From Thermoplasmata archaeon (GTDB lineage Archaea; Thermoplasmatota; Thermoplasmata; Thermoplasmatales; Thermoplasmataceae): a stretch of DNA of 18,334 bases. The stretch is from assembly GCA_021797025.1 (NCBI GenBank), contig JAKAAK010000030.1, positions 1 to 18,334 of the forward strand. The letters run 5' to 3'. The stretch's first letter is position 1. Every line of letters starts with the position of its first letter. The translations under genes were made by a program, and so were the position numbers. Under the pieces are notes generated by a model that was given only the letters and a program-made list of their open reading frames with translations, was not told the origin of the DNA and did no database searches. Positions 1 to 5,399 of the stretch are shown here, one piece after another.

Positions 1-7
1 AAAAATG

Positions 8-16
8 TTTAAATAA
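8..16 (+). promoter_or_regulatory. BoxA (TATA) element of the tRNA-Asp gene
   Basis: TTTAAATAA lies about 33 bp before the mature tRNA 5' end. That fits an archaeal TATA box with a short 5' leader removed by RNase P. It indicates that the tRNA gene kept its own promoter and that the chromosome side of the junction is to the left. Confidence 0.6.
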
Positions 17-44
17 AACGATAGAATTACGGGAATACTAGGTT

Positions 45-117
45 GCCCCGATAGTGTAGCGGCCTATCATACAGGCCTGTCGAGCCTGTGACACGGGTTC
101 AAATCCCGTTCGGGGCG
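45..117 (+). tRNA. tRNA-Asp (anticodon GUC)
   Basis: A full cloverleaf can be folded. The acceptor stem GCCCCGA (45-51) pairs with TCGGGGC (110-116), with discriminator G117. The anticodon stem CAGGC/GCCTG encloses the loop CTGTCGA with anticodon GTC, and the T arm is CGGGTTCAAATCCCG. No intron is seen and CCA is not encoded. The gene is complete, so an insertion at its 3' end has left the tRNA functional. A six-T run at 145-150, inside the integrase gene on the other strand, could terminate its transcript. Confidence 0.95.
99..117. other. Probable attL core (tRNA 3' half shared with integrase 3' end)
   Basis: The integrase stop codon and its last codons are read antisense through the tRNA T arm and acceptor stem. 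Archaeal and bacterial integrases commonly recombine at tRNA 3' ends and regenerate the tRNA. The overlap therefore suggests that the attachment core includes at least this stretch. The core boundaries are inferred: no second copy of the tRNA 3' end was found in the window to define them. Confidence 0.6.
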
Positions 118-974
118 TTGGATATATCCCTGGTTGTATTCTTATTTTTTGTCGAGGCAGTAAAATCAAGCCTTTTCATATTCTTGCGCAACGCCGAAAA
201 TGCATCCTCCGCATCAGGCTGGATGTAAACCAGTGTAGTGTCCAGTTTCTCATGGCCCATGAGCTGCTGGATTAACTCCGGATGTGTACCCATGTCATAG
301 AGGTACCTGGCATAAAACCTCCTTGCCTGGTGGGGTGAGAAGGCCACTTTTGCCCGTGCGGCAATCGAATATATGGCATTCCTCCCTCCTTCAGGGGTCA
401 TGGGCTCACCATATTTGTTAATGAAAAGCATTTTCGTATTCCTGTTCCTGAGTATTTCATTCCTGAATTTCATATATTTCAGGAACGACTCGTACACTGT
501 TGGGAAGGTTGGAACCTCCCTATATTTCTGGTTCTTCCCATTCTGGACAACAATTTTCTCAGGCGTGATATCATCGATAGCCAGGGATATCATTTCCTTG
601 TACCTCAACCCACCTTTGAAGAGTACCTCAATCATGAGCCTGTCCCTGGGAGCTGTATAGCCCCTGCAGGAATTTATCAGCTCCTGGTATGTCTCCATTG
701 ATGCCCTGTTCCTTTTCACAGCGTCAAAAGACTTCAAGGGCTTCATTCTCGGCTGCTTCTTGAAATCCAGATATACGTTATAGGCCTTCATATACATATT
801 TATTGTAATATTCTTCATGCCTTTGTTTTTTTGCTGTATGAGCCAGGATTTGAAGGAATCCCTGTTGTCCAGGTCTATTCCCTTCTTTTCAAGGAACTTG
901 ATAGAGCGGGTATAGTTCGACTGGGTTTTTAAAGCGTATTTCTCCTCTAAATATCCCATAAAATCACTGTTCAT
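99..974 (-). CDS. Tyrosine recombinase / integrase
   Basis: A 291-aa site-specific recombinase expected to integrate and excise the element at the tRNA-Asp gene. All catalytic positions are visible: Arg124 (GGLRYKE), a Lys near 147-150 in the beta-hairpin, His215-x-x-Arg218 (SPHQARR), His241 (LMGHEK) and nucleophile Tyr250 (TTLVYIQ). Residues 1-80 look like the helical SAM-like core-binding domain, so length and layout are typical of Xer-like integrases. The start ATG has a GGTGG site upstream and overlaps the end of the 129-aa gene by 11 nt, so it is translationally coupled. The unusual feature is the 3' end: the last six codons (NAPNGI) and the stop lie inside the tRNA gene, antisense to it. 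The att core therefore encodes the protein's tail, and integration or excision must preserve it. Confidence 0.93.
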   Translation of the reverse strand: MNSDFMGYLEEKYALKTQSNYTRSIKFLEKKGIDLDNRDSFKSWLIQQKNKGMKNITINMYMKAYNVYLDFKKQPRMKPLKSFDAVKRNRASMETYQELINSCRGYTAPRDRLMIEVLFKGGLRYKEMISLAIDDITPEKIVVQNGKNQKYREVPTFPTVYESFLKYMKFRNEILRNRNTKMLFINKYGEPMTPEGGRNAIYSIAARAKVAFSPHQARRFYARYLYDMGTHPELIQQLMGHEKLDTTLVYIQPDAEDAFSALRKNMKRLDFTASTKNKNTTRDISNAPNGI

Positions 975-1353
975 TTACAACCACCTTGCTAAATTCCCTT
1001 TCCTCCCTGCCGTATTCATACCCGCATGCACGCATAACTCCAACCAGGGCTTTAAATTCCTCGGCAGCCAGAAATTTTGATACTTTCAGCCCCGATTTTG
1101 TCGCCGTCAGGCCATACTTATTTTTAGCATTTTCCAGGAGAGCAGATATGTTGATTTTTAATGCCGATCCTTCCTTTTTCTCCTTGGTTTCCCTTACCCA
1201 GTAATAATATGGTGTGGCCACTTTGTCGAATATCATCTGCCTTTTTGCGGTATCGGCCACCTTGTCTTTTTTGTTAAGATACCTAGTGATATCCTCATAC
1301 AACCCGTACAAGTAATCCAAGTATTCCAAGTATTCCAAGTATTCCTCATTCAT
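964..1353 (-). CDS. Hypothetical protein with N-terminal EYL repeats, integrase operon
   Basis: A 129-aa protein not recognised as any family. It begins with a short periodic segment (MNEEYLEYLEYLDYLYGLYE), acidic and aromatic, encoded by an in-frame 9-bp tandem repeat. The middle is rich in Lys and Glu. The C-terminal half (about 60-120) has a helix-strand pattern that could be a small DNA-binding fold, but no motif is decisive. It overlaps the preceding 58-aa gene by 8 nt (ATGAATGA) and the integrase by 11 nt, so the three are probably co-translated. Lying directly upstream of the integrase, it could be a recombination directionality or control factor; this rests on position only. Confidence 0.75.
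   Translation of the reverse strand: MNEEYLEYLEYLDYLYGLYEDITRYLNKKDKVADTAKRQMIFDKVATPYYYWVRETKEKKEGSALKINISALLENAKNKYGLTATKSGLKVSKFLAAEEFKALVGVMRACGYEYGREEREFSKVVVNEQ
1312..1347. repeat. Four-unit 9-bp tandem repeat in coding sequence
   Basis: The units are gtaatccaa, gtattccaa, gtattccaa and gtattcctc on the plus strand. The middle two are identical and the outer ones differ by one or two bases. Because the unit is 9 bp, gain or loss of copies adds or removes three residues (EYL-like) at the N-terminus of the 129-aa protein without a frameshift. Confidence 0.85.
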
Positions 1354-1522
1354 AAGTCATCTCTCCACATTTTCTGCATCTGACAGGCTGCTTTGCCACA
1401 GCCCTTGATATCCATTTATGGCCACATTTAGGGCATTCCCTGATAAAGTGGCGGGAATCCATTGCAGTTAAATTGGCACCAGGCAGTCTGACCAGCATGC
1501 CCTGATCATCAAATGGATTCAT
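1346..1522 (-). CDS. Small zinc-ribbon protein (58 aa)
   Basis: The reading frame begins MNPFDDQGMLVRLPG and ends with a compact zinc ribbon, CPKCGHKW followed after 13 residues by CRKCG. Four cysteines in two CxxC knuckles should bind one zinc. GGGTG just upstream serves as SD. The ATG overlaps the previous stop by one base (TAATG), and the stop overlaps the 129-aa gene by 8 nt. The ribbon closely resembles the C-terminal ribbon of the P-loop ATPase at 12631-13584 (CGHKW, then CPRCG), suggesting a domain shared among genes of this element. The role is unknown; a nucleic-acid-binding or protein-docking adaptor is plausible. Confidence 0.82.
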   Translation of the reverse strand: MNPFDDQGMLVRLPGANLTAMDSRHFIRECPKCGHKWISRAVAKQPVRCRKCGEMTYE

Positions 1523-1695
1523 TACTTCACCCTCTTTTCTATGGCAGCCATCGCCATAGTCCTTTTTTTGGCAGGTTCCAGGCTCTTCTGTTCCTCCTGT
1601 ATGATCCCCTTGATCTTTGACAGCCCAAGAAGGCCATATTCGACCTTGAATTTCTCTCCATTCATTTCCAGTTTTATCATATTTTTCTTATTCAT
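1522..1695 (-). CDS. Hypothetical small protein (57 aa)
   Basis: The frame starts MNKKNMIKLEMNGEKFKVEYG and ends in a Lys/Arg-rich tail (IEKRVK). A clear SD, GAGGTGA (minus strand, 1702-1708), sits six bases before the ATG. The start overlaps the end of the upstream 41-aa gene by 8 nt, and the TAA stop shares one base with the next ATG. The first 20 residues look like a beta-hairpin and the remainder is helical and basic. I do not recognise a family. The coupling and strong SD make it a convincing gene despite its size. Confidence 0.75.
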   Translation of the reverse strand: MNKKNMIKLEMNGEKFKVEYGLLGLSKIKGIIQEEQKSLEPAKKRTMAMAAIEKRVK

Positions 1696-1813
1696 TTGGC
1701 TTCACCTCTAGGTACTGGTGTAATTTTTTTTCAAAGCAGCTTCTATGGGCTTTTATCCCATACATATTCACGATGTCATTTCCCAGTTCACTTCCACAGA
1801 ATACGCATTTCAT
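1688..1813 (-). CDS. Tiny Cys/His zinc-binding protein (41 aa)
   Basis: Starts MKCVFCGSELGND, followed by an MYGIKAHRSCF stretch. CxxC, then H-x-x-C about 20 residues later, is a typical treble-clef-like zinc site (C3, C6, H, C). The same frame is open further upstream to 2068, but that extension looks non-coding and lies antisense to a better-supported membrane-protein gene. I therefore chose the ATG at 1813, which has AGTAGGA a few bases upstream and a TATA-like box about 50 bp away. The stop overlaps the next gene by 8 nt. Function unknown. Confidence 0.68.
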   Translation of the reverse strand: MKCVFCGSELGNDIVNMYGIKAHRSCFEKKLHQYLEVKPNE

Positions 1814-1855
1814 TTCGGTCCTACTCGGTGCCAGCGAAAGTTTTATTACAACTAC

Positions 1856-1869
1856 TTTTATACTTAAAT
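1856..1869. promoter_or_regulatory. Near-symmetric TATA element able to serve both strands
   Basis: TTTTATACTTAAAT reads as a BoxA on both strands. On the plus strand it lies about 27 bp before the ATG at 1887, giving a leaderless mRNA for the small membrane protein. On the minus strand it would start transcription near 1837, leaving a short leader with an SD-like AGTAGGA before the ATG at 1813. This is inferred from spacing only. Confidence 0.5.
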
Positions 1870-1886
1870 GGTGAATAATATTGAGA

Positions 1887-2090
1887 ATGGGTAAGTCATC
1901 TGGGGTTTTATTTCTTATTGTCATGTACTTTTCATACGTCGTGATATTCGGCCAGCTCCCATATCCAACCATAGTCCTTGCTAAGCAAAGTGTTTCATTT
2001 TTAACGAGACTATATATTGGATTGGGTATAGTGGGTATTATATTACTGCTCATTTTTCTCCCCGACAACTCTAAGAATGAGTACGATTAA
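1887..2090 (+). CDS. Small two-TM membrane protein (67 aa)
   Basis: Two hydrophobic segments are visible: VLFLIVMYFSYVVIF near the N-terminus, and LYIGLGIVGIILLLIFL towards the C-terminus, with a short charged tail (DNSKNEYD). The ATG at 1887 lies about 27 bp from a TATA box and would be leaderless. A TTG at 1881 with GGTGA six bases before it is an alternative start adding two residues. It is the only plus-strand gene in this left arm, and its 3' end overlaps the convergent 63-aa membrane protein by 48 nt. Small membrane proteins of this type are common in archaeal viruses and plasmids, but no family is recognised. The complementary frame is less convincing. Confidence 0.55.
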   Translation: MGKSSGVLFLIVMYFSYVVIFGQLPYPTIVLAKQSVSFLTRLYIGLGIVGIILLLIFLPDNSKNEYD

Positions 2091-2234
2091 TATCATGCCA
2101 AATAATACCGATGCCAAAAATTCCGCAAAGCCATTATTATATATTACATCAATAAATAGAAATATTGTAAATCCCGCTGTCAGTGAAACTGCAAAGCGGT
2201 TATTCCATATTAAATTTGCATTCCTTGTTTTCAT
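2043..2234 (-). CDS. Small two-TM membrane protein (63 aa)
   Basis: After a short basic N-terminus (MKTRNANLIWNNR) there are two hydrophobic segments: FAVSLTAGFTIFLFIDVIY, and FLASVLFGMILIVLILRVV after an NNGFAE turn. The polar tail ends GEKNEQ. This predicts a hairpin membrane protein with both ends on the same side. The SD GAGGTGGTG is immediately upstream, and the start overlaps the previous gene by 4 nt (ATGA). The size and hairpin layout recall minor membrane proteins of archaeal viruses, but that is only a resemblance. Confidence 0.72.
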   Translation of the reverse strand: MKTRNANLIWNNRFAVSLTAGFTIFLFIDVIYNNGFAEFLASVLFGMILIVLILRVVGEKNEQ

Positions 2235-2404
2235 TGCACCACCTCGAAATTTTTTATTTCACTGGGGCTATACTTGCATTCCCTGTCAAGAATCACCAGC
2301 TCCCCGTCATAGGCAATAATGCCTGTATGCGTTCCGCCAAAAACATCCTGAAATCTGACGGTTTTCCCGTAGTGCCTTCCCAGCCTGAATGTAGGAAATA
2401 TCAT
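2231..2404 (-). CDS. Hypothetical small beta-rich protein (57 aa)
   Basis: The frame starts MIFPTFRLGRHYGKTVRF. The GKTVRFQDVFGGTHTGIIAY and LVILDRE segments alternate in a way typical of a small SH3- or Sm-like beta barrel, but no family is recognised. A GGTGG SD precedes the ATG. The start overlaps the upstream TAA by one base (TAATG), and its TGA overlaps the membrane-protein ATG by 4 nt. The unbroken chain of overlapping starts and stops is the main support. Confidence 0.72.
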   Translation of the reverse strand: MIFPTFRLGRHYGKTVRFQDVFGGTHTGIIAYDGELVILDRECKYSPSEIKNFEVVQ

Positions 2405-2583
2405 TAGACCACCTGCAGCCTGTCTTTATGCTCATCTTCGATATGCAACAGTATTTTTCTCCTTAACCCTACAATATTGTGCTCTTTGCACATATATTCA
2501 TAGGGATTCCCCGGAATCATTACTAAAAATTTTTGTGTGGGGAGATTTATATAATATTTCTGCCCCCGGATATGAAGTATCAT
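2404..2583 (-). CDS. Hypothetical small protein (59 aa)
   Basis: Begins MILHIRGQKYYINLPTQKF and ends HKDRLQVV, with a central MIPGNPYEYMCKEH stretch. GAGGTG lies eight bases before the ATG, and the start overlaps the AbrB gene's stop by 4 nt (ATGA). The composition suggests a mixed alpha/beta soluble protein. The single Cys and His do not make a complete metal site. Second gene of the operon that starts with the AbrB-type protein; function unknown. Confidence 0.72.
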   Translation of the reverse strand: MILHIRGQKYYINLPTQKFLVMIPGNPYEYMCKEHNIVGLRRKILLHIEDEHKDRLQVV

Positions 2584-2738
2584 GCCGGCACCTCTTCATA
2601 TCTGATTATTTTTAAGATTTCAACCTCAACATAATCGCCTTTCTGTATCCCATATTTCCTTTTGAACTCTGCAGGGAAAGTTATCCTTCCATTTTGTTCA
2701 ACTTTTTGCAATAGTTTGAATTTAATTATTCTTTCCAT
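2580..2738 (-). CDS. AbrB/SpoVT-type swapped-hairpin DNA-binding protein (52 aa)
   Basis: Starting at MERIIKFK, the protein has the classic AbrB-like strand-loop-strand pattern: KVEQNGRITFPAEFKRKYGI followed by QKGDYVEVEIL. Such proteins dimerise and bind promoter DNA, and are often antitoxins or transition-state regulators. The open frame extends 19 codons further upstream, but the TATA box at 2756-2767 is about 24 bp from this ATG, so a leaderless start here is the better choice. It is the first gene of the leftward operon and is divergent from the winged-helix gene at 2843. It therefore probably controls the shared intergenic region. Confidence 0.82.
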   Translation of the reverse strand: MERIIKFKLLQKVEQNGRITFPAEFKRKYGIQKGDYVEVEILKIIRYEEVPA

Positions 2739-2755
2739 ATCTGGAATAATATAAA

Positions 2756-2767
2756 CTAATATATTAA
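2756..2767 (-). promoter_or_regulatory. BoxA for the leftward mini-gene/integrase operon
   Basis: TTAATATATTAG (minus strand) is centred about 24 bp before the AbrB ATG at 2738, the distance expected for a leaderless archaeal transcript. All downstream minus-strand genes to the integrase could be read from it, apart from the break around 1814-2042. Confidence 0.6.
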
Positions 2768-2775
2768 TTTTTTTA

Positions 2776-2846
2776 TCATTCCATATTAAGCACAATTAAA
2801 TCATAGAAATTATATTAAATCATTCTTTATTATAAATGTGGAATGA
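2776..2846. promoter_or_regulatory. Spaced inverted repeat TCATTCCA / TGGAATGA in divergent promoter
   Basis: TCATTCCA at 2776-2783 and its exact complement TGGAATGA at 2839-2846 bracket the rightward promoter and reach the winged-helix start codon. A related TCATTC lies at 2819-2824. This is a candidate operator for one of the two divergent regulators. Eight-base arms in AT-rich DNA could still be chance. Confidence 0.4.
2811..2820 (+). promoter_or_regulatory. BoxA for the winged-helix/HNH nuclease transcript
   Basis: TATATTAAAT is centred about 28 bp before the ATG at 2843, giving a leaderless or nearly leaderless mRNA. A nearer AT-rich run (TTTATTATAAAT, 2826-2837) is too close to the start to act as the TATA box for it. 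Confidence 0.5.
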
Positions 2847-3466
2847 ATGATTTGCTTGGTACCAAAAAGGGTAAAATTTTAACGACCTTACTTGAAGGTT
2901 CGAAAATGATGACACAGTTAAAATCCGTTATTTCAAGTTATGATGTTTTGCGATATAATATTTTAGAACTCCAAACTTTGGGTTATATCATAAAACATGA
3001 GGATAGACAAAATAACAGAAAATTTGTTCTTTCTCTCACAGATAAAGGACGGGCGGTAGCCGAAAAACTTCAGGAAGCACAGGATGTGGCAGAGGGAAAA
3101 CCTTCTGAGGAGGAGATGCTGGATCTCCCCCTTACTGATGAGGAGGTTGAAAAGGCAAAGCACATTTCCCTCCTCTACCATGTCAACGTATCAGATGACC
3201 ATGTCACGGTCCAGGAACTGATTCCAGGCAAGCCGTCAAGGATTTTCAATATCTATATAAAGCGGAACGGCGGGGGGAATTTCCGGTTATGGTGCGAACA
3301 TGACAATTCGTACGATTGCTGGCACGTCAAAACGGCATGGACATACCCGCAGGTCCAGCAGATGATGATGCATTACAGGGGAAAAACAAGGATATGCATA
3401 TCATGCAACTATGAGAATCCAGAGGAAGCACAATATTGCATGCACTGCGGGGCGAGGCTGGAATGA
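2843..3466 (+). CDS. Winged-helix protein with C-terminal zinc ribbon (207 aa)
   Basis: Residues 1-75 form a MarR/PadR-like winged helix (helices around KKGKILTTLLEGSK and DVLRYNILELQTLGYI, then the wing RQNNRKFVLSLTDKG). Residues 90-180 are an unrecognised domain containing GNFRLWCEHDNSYDCWHVK. The protein ends in a zinc ribbon with Cys185, Cys188, Cys199 and Cys202. It is probably a DNA-binding regulator. The start is the ATG 28 bp after the TATA box; an ATG at 2836 hits a stop at once. The HNH nuclease gene follows after 15 nt in the same direction. The first ~70 codons are markedly AT-rich and the rest is more GC-rich, which suggests a fusion of parts with different histories. It may control the restriction gene, but the composition break leaves that open. 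Confidence 0.78.
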   Translation: MNDLLGTKKGKILTTLLEGSKMMTQLKSVISSYDVLRYNILELQTLGYIIKHEDRQNNRKFVLSLTDKGRAVAEKLQEAQDVAEGKPSEEEMLDLPLTDEEVEKAKHISLLYHVNVSDDHVTVQELIPGKPSRIFNIYIKRNGGGNFRLWCEHDNSYDCWHVKTAWTYPQVQQMMMHYRGKTRICISCNYENPEEAQYCMHCGARLE

Positions 3467-3481
3467 AAGAGGTAGAAAAAA

Positions 3482-4174
3482 TTGGGAAAGAATGACTATA
3501 CTTATATTATCCTTGGAAACAAAGAGATAGAGATATCTAATCAACAAAATCGTAAACTCAGGTTTAAATTAAAACAAAAAAGAGCTTTCTTTGTACTTAA
3601 GAAACTTATAGATAAATATCCAGACTATCTAAATCTCCATGATCTTGATAGTGATTATAGTGACCCAAATAAAGCATATTCAGAGTTAAAATTGACTGAC
3701 GGTTTTCAAGGCTTCGTATCTGAGAAGAGAGGCACAAAAAACGTTATCATGGCAAGATTAGAGCTAGATACACTATTTAACCAATATCAGCCATCGGATC
3801 CTGATACTTTTATTGATCTTTCATCTGTCGATTCCCGAACTAATTTGAATGAAAAGGACAAGGACAAAATATTCAATAATTTCAATGGAAAATGCAATAT
3901 AACGGGCATAAAACTAAATGAGAAATCAGTGGAAAACTCCCAATTTATGAACCGACTAATAAGTCCTGCATATGATCATAGAATTCCACTCTTTGCCGGA
4001 GGAGATAACAAAATTGAAAATTATCAATTACTTTCAGCTGAAGTAAATCAAGAAAAAAATAGGATGTGTGTAAGTTGTAAGACGCAAAAATGCAAAGTGT
4101 GTGCTTTAGCATATCCAGAAAAATACCCAATTATTCAGGCAAATTTTCAGGATATTTCTGATTTGAAGAAGTAG
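3482..4174 (+). CDS. HNH-family type II restriction endonuclease (probable)
   Basis: A 230-aa protein with a C-terminal HNH/zinc nuclease core: NGKCNITG (135-142), then AYDHRIPLFAGG with Asp165-His166 as the beta-hairpin metal/base pair, Asn180 in IENYQ, and a cysteine cluster (Cys196, 199, 204, 207) that should hold structural zinc. The phrase YDHRIP...GG...IENYQ is typical of HNH restriction enzymes. The N-terminal 130 residues would carry target recognition. The start is probably TTG, with AGAGGT about seven bases upstream; no in-frame ATG fits better. The partner is the convergent methylase at 4131-5096, whose 3' end overlaps this gene by 44 nt. It should cut unmodified DNA at the methylase's site. 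The recognition sequence cannot be told from sequence alone. Confidence 0.78.
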   Translation: MGKNDYTYIILGNKEIEISNQQNRKLRFKLKQKRAFFVLKKLIDKYPDYLNLHDLDSDYSDPNKAYSELKLTDGFQGFVSEKRGTKNVIMARLELDTLFNQYQPSDPDTFIDLSSVDSRTNLNEKDKDKIFNNFNGKCNITGIKLNEKSVENSQFMNRLISPAYDHRIPLFAGGDNKIENYQLLSAEVNQEKNRMCVSCKTQKCKVCALAYPEKYPIIQANFQDISDLKK

Positions 4175-5096
4175 AGGACTCTTCACTATCGTTTTGATTT
4201 TCCGATTTCAGTTCAATCCTTTTCAAATAGTTTTCTCTTGCCTGTTCAACAAATATTTTATTAATATCACACCCGATGAATTTTCTATTATAAGATAAAG
4301 CTAAATTCATCATTGTTGCTGAACCAAGAAATGGATCATAGATAGTATCACTTTCATCTGTGCTGGCCAGCATCAATCTCTTTACCATACTGGGCGGAAA
4401 TGTTGCTGTGTGCCCATTTCTAGGCTGTGGGGCATAGTTCCACACCTGATTATCCATCCTCTTTTTTCCGCTCTTTGTACTTACCGTGTAAGGTTCTGGG
4501 TTAAATTTATATTTTCCATTTTTAACAAAGTGAAGAATTGTTTCCATGCTTTGTCTGGTTCTGTCTTTAACATTTTCAGGCATTGGATTTGGTTTTTCCC
4601 ATATTATTTGTTCTCTCCAGATATAGCCCATATCTACGAGACTGAGCGCTATTCTATAGGGAATTCCACTAAGTGACTTGTTCTTAATTACTTTGTGATG
4701 TGCTGTAACAGAGCTAGTATTACCCTGCCCGTTAGAATCGATGCCTACTCTGCGGAACTTCTCTCCACTAATCCAATGGTTATGATGTGATCTTGAAACA
4801 CCACTGCCCATATAAGTGTCTTGAATGACTATATATAGAGAACCATCCTTCTTCAATTTGTCCAGGATCAGTGAGAACAATTCAACATTCTTCTCCACAT
4901 AGGACTCAAGGCTTTCACTTCCGAATTCCCTGGTATCGGAAGTAAACCGCCTTTTGCCCCAATATGTTGGGCTTGTAACAACACTTTGAATTAGATTTCC
5001 AGCTAAAGCACGAGTATATTCAATTGCATCTCCACAATATAGCTGTAACTCATTATTGGAGAAAATCTGTTCAATTGACAATTTCCTCACTTCCAT
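4131..5096 (-). CDS. DNA methyltransferase, beta class, probable N4-cytosine
   Basis: A 321-aa SAM-dependent methylase in beta-class order. The catalytic motif IV, TSPTYWGKR (41-49), comes early, and the SAM-binding motif I, DPFLGSATMM (254-263), comes near the C-terminus, followed by FIGCDINK. The TSP-x-YW form is characteristic of N4-cytosine enzymes, although here the usual second proline is threonine (TSPTYW). The central region (100-240) would hold the target recognition part. It should protect DNA against the convergent HNH nuclease. The single usable ATG lies inside the end of the upstream AbrB gene (26-nt overlap), so regulator and methylase are coupled. The assignment of the methylated base is inference from motif IV. 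Confidence 0.87.
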   Translation of the reverse strand: MEVRKLSIEQIFSNNELQLYCGDAIEYTRALAGNLIQSVVTSPTYWGKRRFTSDTREFGSESLESYVEKNVELFSLILDKLKKDGSLYIVIQDTYMGSGVSRSHHNHWISGEKFRRVGIDSNGQGNTSSVTAHHKVIKNKSLSGIPYRIALSLVDMGYIWREQIIWEKPNPMPENVKDRTRQSMETILHFVKNGKYKFNPEPYTVSTKSGKKRMDNQVWNYAPQPRNGHTATFPPSMVKRLMLASTDESDTIYDPFLGSATMMNLALSYNRKFIGCDINKIFVEQARENYLKRIELKSENQNDSEESSTSSNQKYPENLPE

Positions 5097-5277
5097 GTAA
5101 CTTCACCACAGATATTTTGATAATTTTCCCTTCTAAAGATTCGATTTCCCAAGCTAGTTGATCTCCCACTTTAAGATGTAATGTTTTCACTATAAAAGAA
5201 GGTATCGTAGCTCTTAGTGATTCACTTTCTTTCTTCGCTGATTGAAGCTTCGTCGTTTCACCTTTTGTTCTTGCCAT
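5071..5277 (-). CDS. AbrB/SpoVT-type regulator of the R-M locus (68 aa)
   Basis: Residues 20-62 show the AbrB pattern: ESLRATIPSFIVKTLHLKVG, then DQLAWEIESLEGKIIKISVV. The N-terminal 18 residues are basic and probably disordered. The BoxA at 5301-5310 is about 28 bp upstream, predicting a leaderless message. The gene overlaps the methylase start by 26 nt, so the two proteins are made from one mRNA. It may act like a controller protein that times methylase expression; this role is inferred from position, since classical C proteins are HTH rather than AbrB proteins. Confidence 0.8.
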   Translation of the reverse strand: MARTKGETTKLQSAKKESESLRATIPSFIVKTLHLKVGDQLAWEIESLEGKIIKISVVKLHGSEEIVN

Positions 5278-5300
5278 TCTATCTATATATCGATTACATG

Positions 5301-5310
5301 TTTATAAATA
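5301..5310 (-). promoter_or_regulatory. BoxA for the AbrB-methylase operon
   Basis: TATTTATAAA (minus strand) is centred about 28 bp before the AbrB ATG at 5277, suiting a leaderless transcript. Confidence 0.6.
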
Positions 5311-5399
5311 TACCTATTAAACTGTCTATTATTATCTCTATATAAGAAAGATAGAGGATTGGTAGGAAAATTCTATAATGAAACAAAGCCAAATAATCC

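Noticed and set aside
373..660. Plus-strand open frame antisense to the integrase
   Set aside because: It lies fully inside the integrase, which has all catalytic residues; no SD or TATA and no recognisable protein.
1814..2068. N-terminal extension of the small zinc protein to 126 aa on the minus strand
   Set aside because: The extension has no motif or SD and is antisense to a better-supported membrane-protein frame; the ATG at 1813 is followed at once by the CxxC motif.
5336..5356. CTCTAT...ATAGAG hairpin downstream of the adenine methylase as a terminator
   Set aside because: The stem is only six AT-rich base pairs, about 45-60 bp past the stop with no T run; too weak to call.
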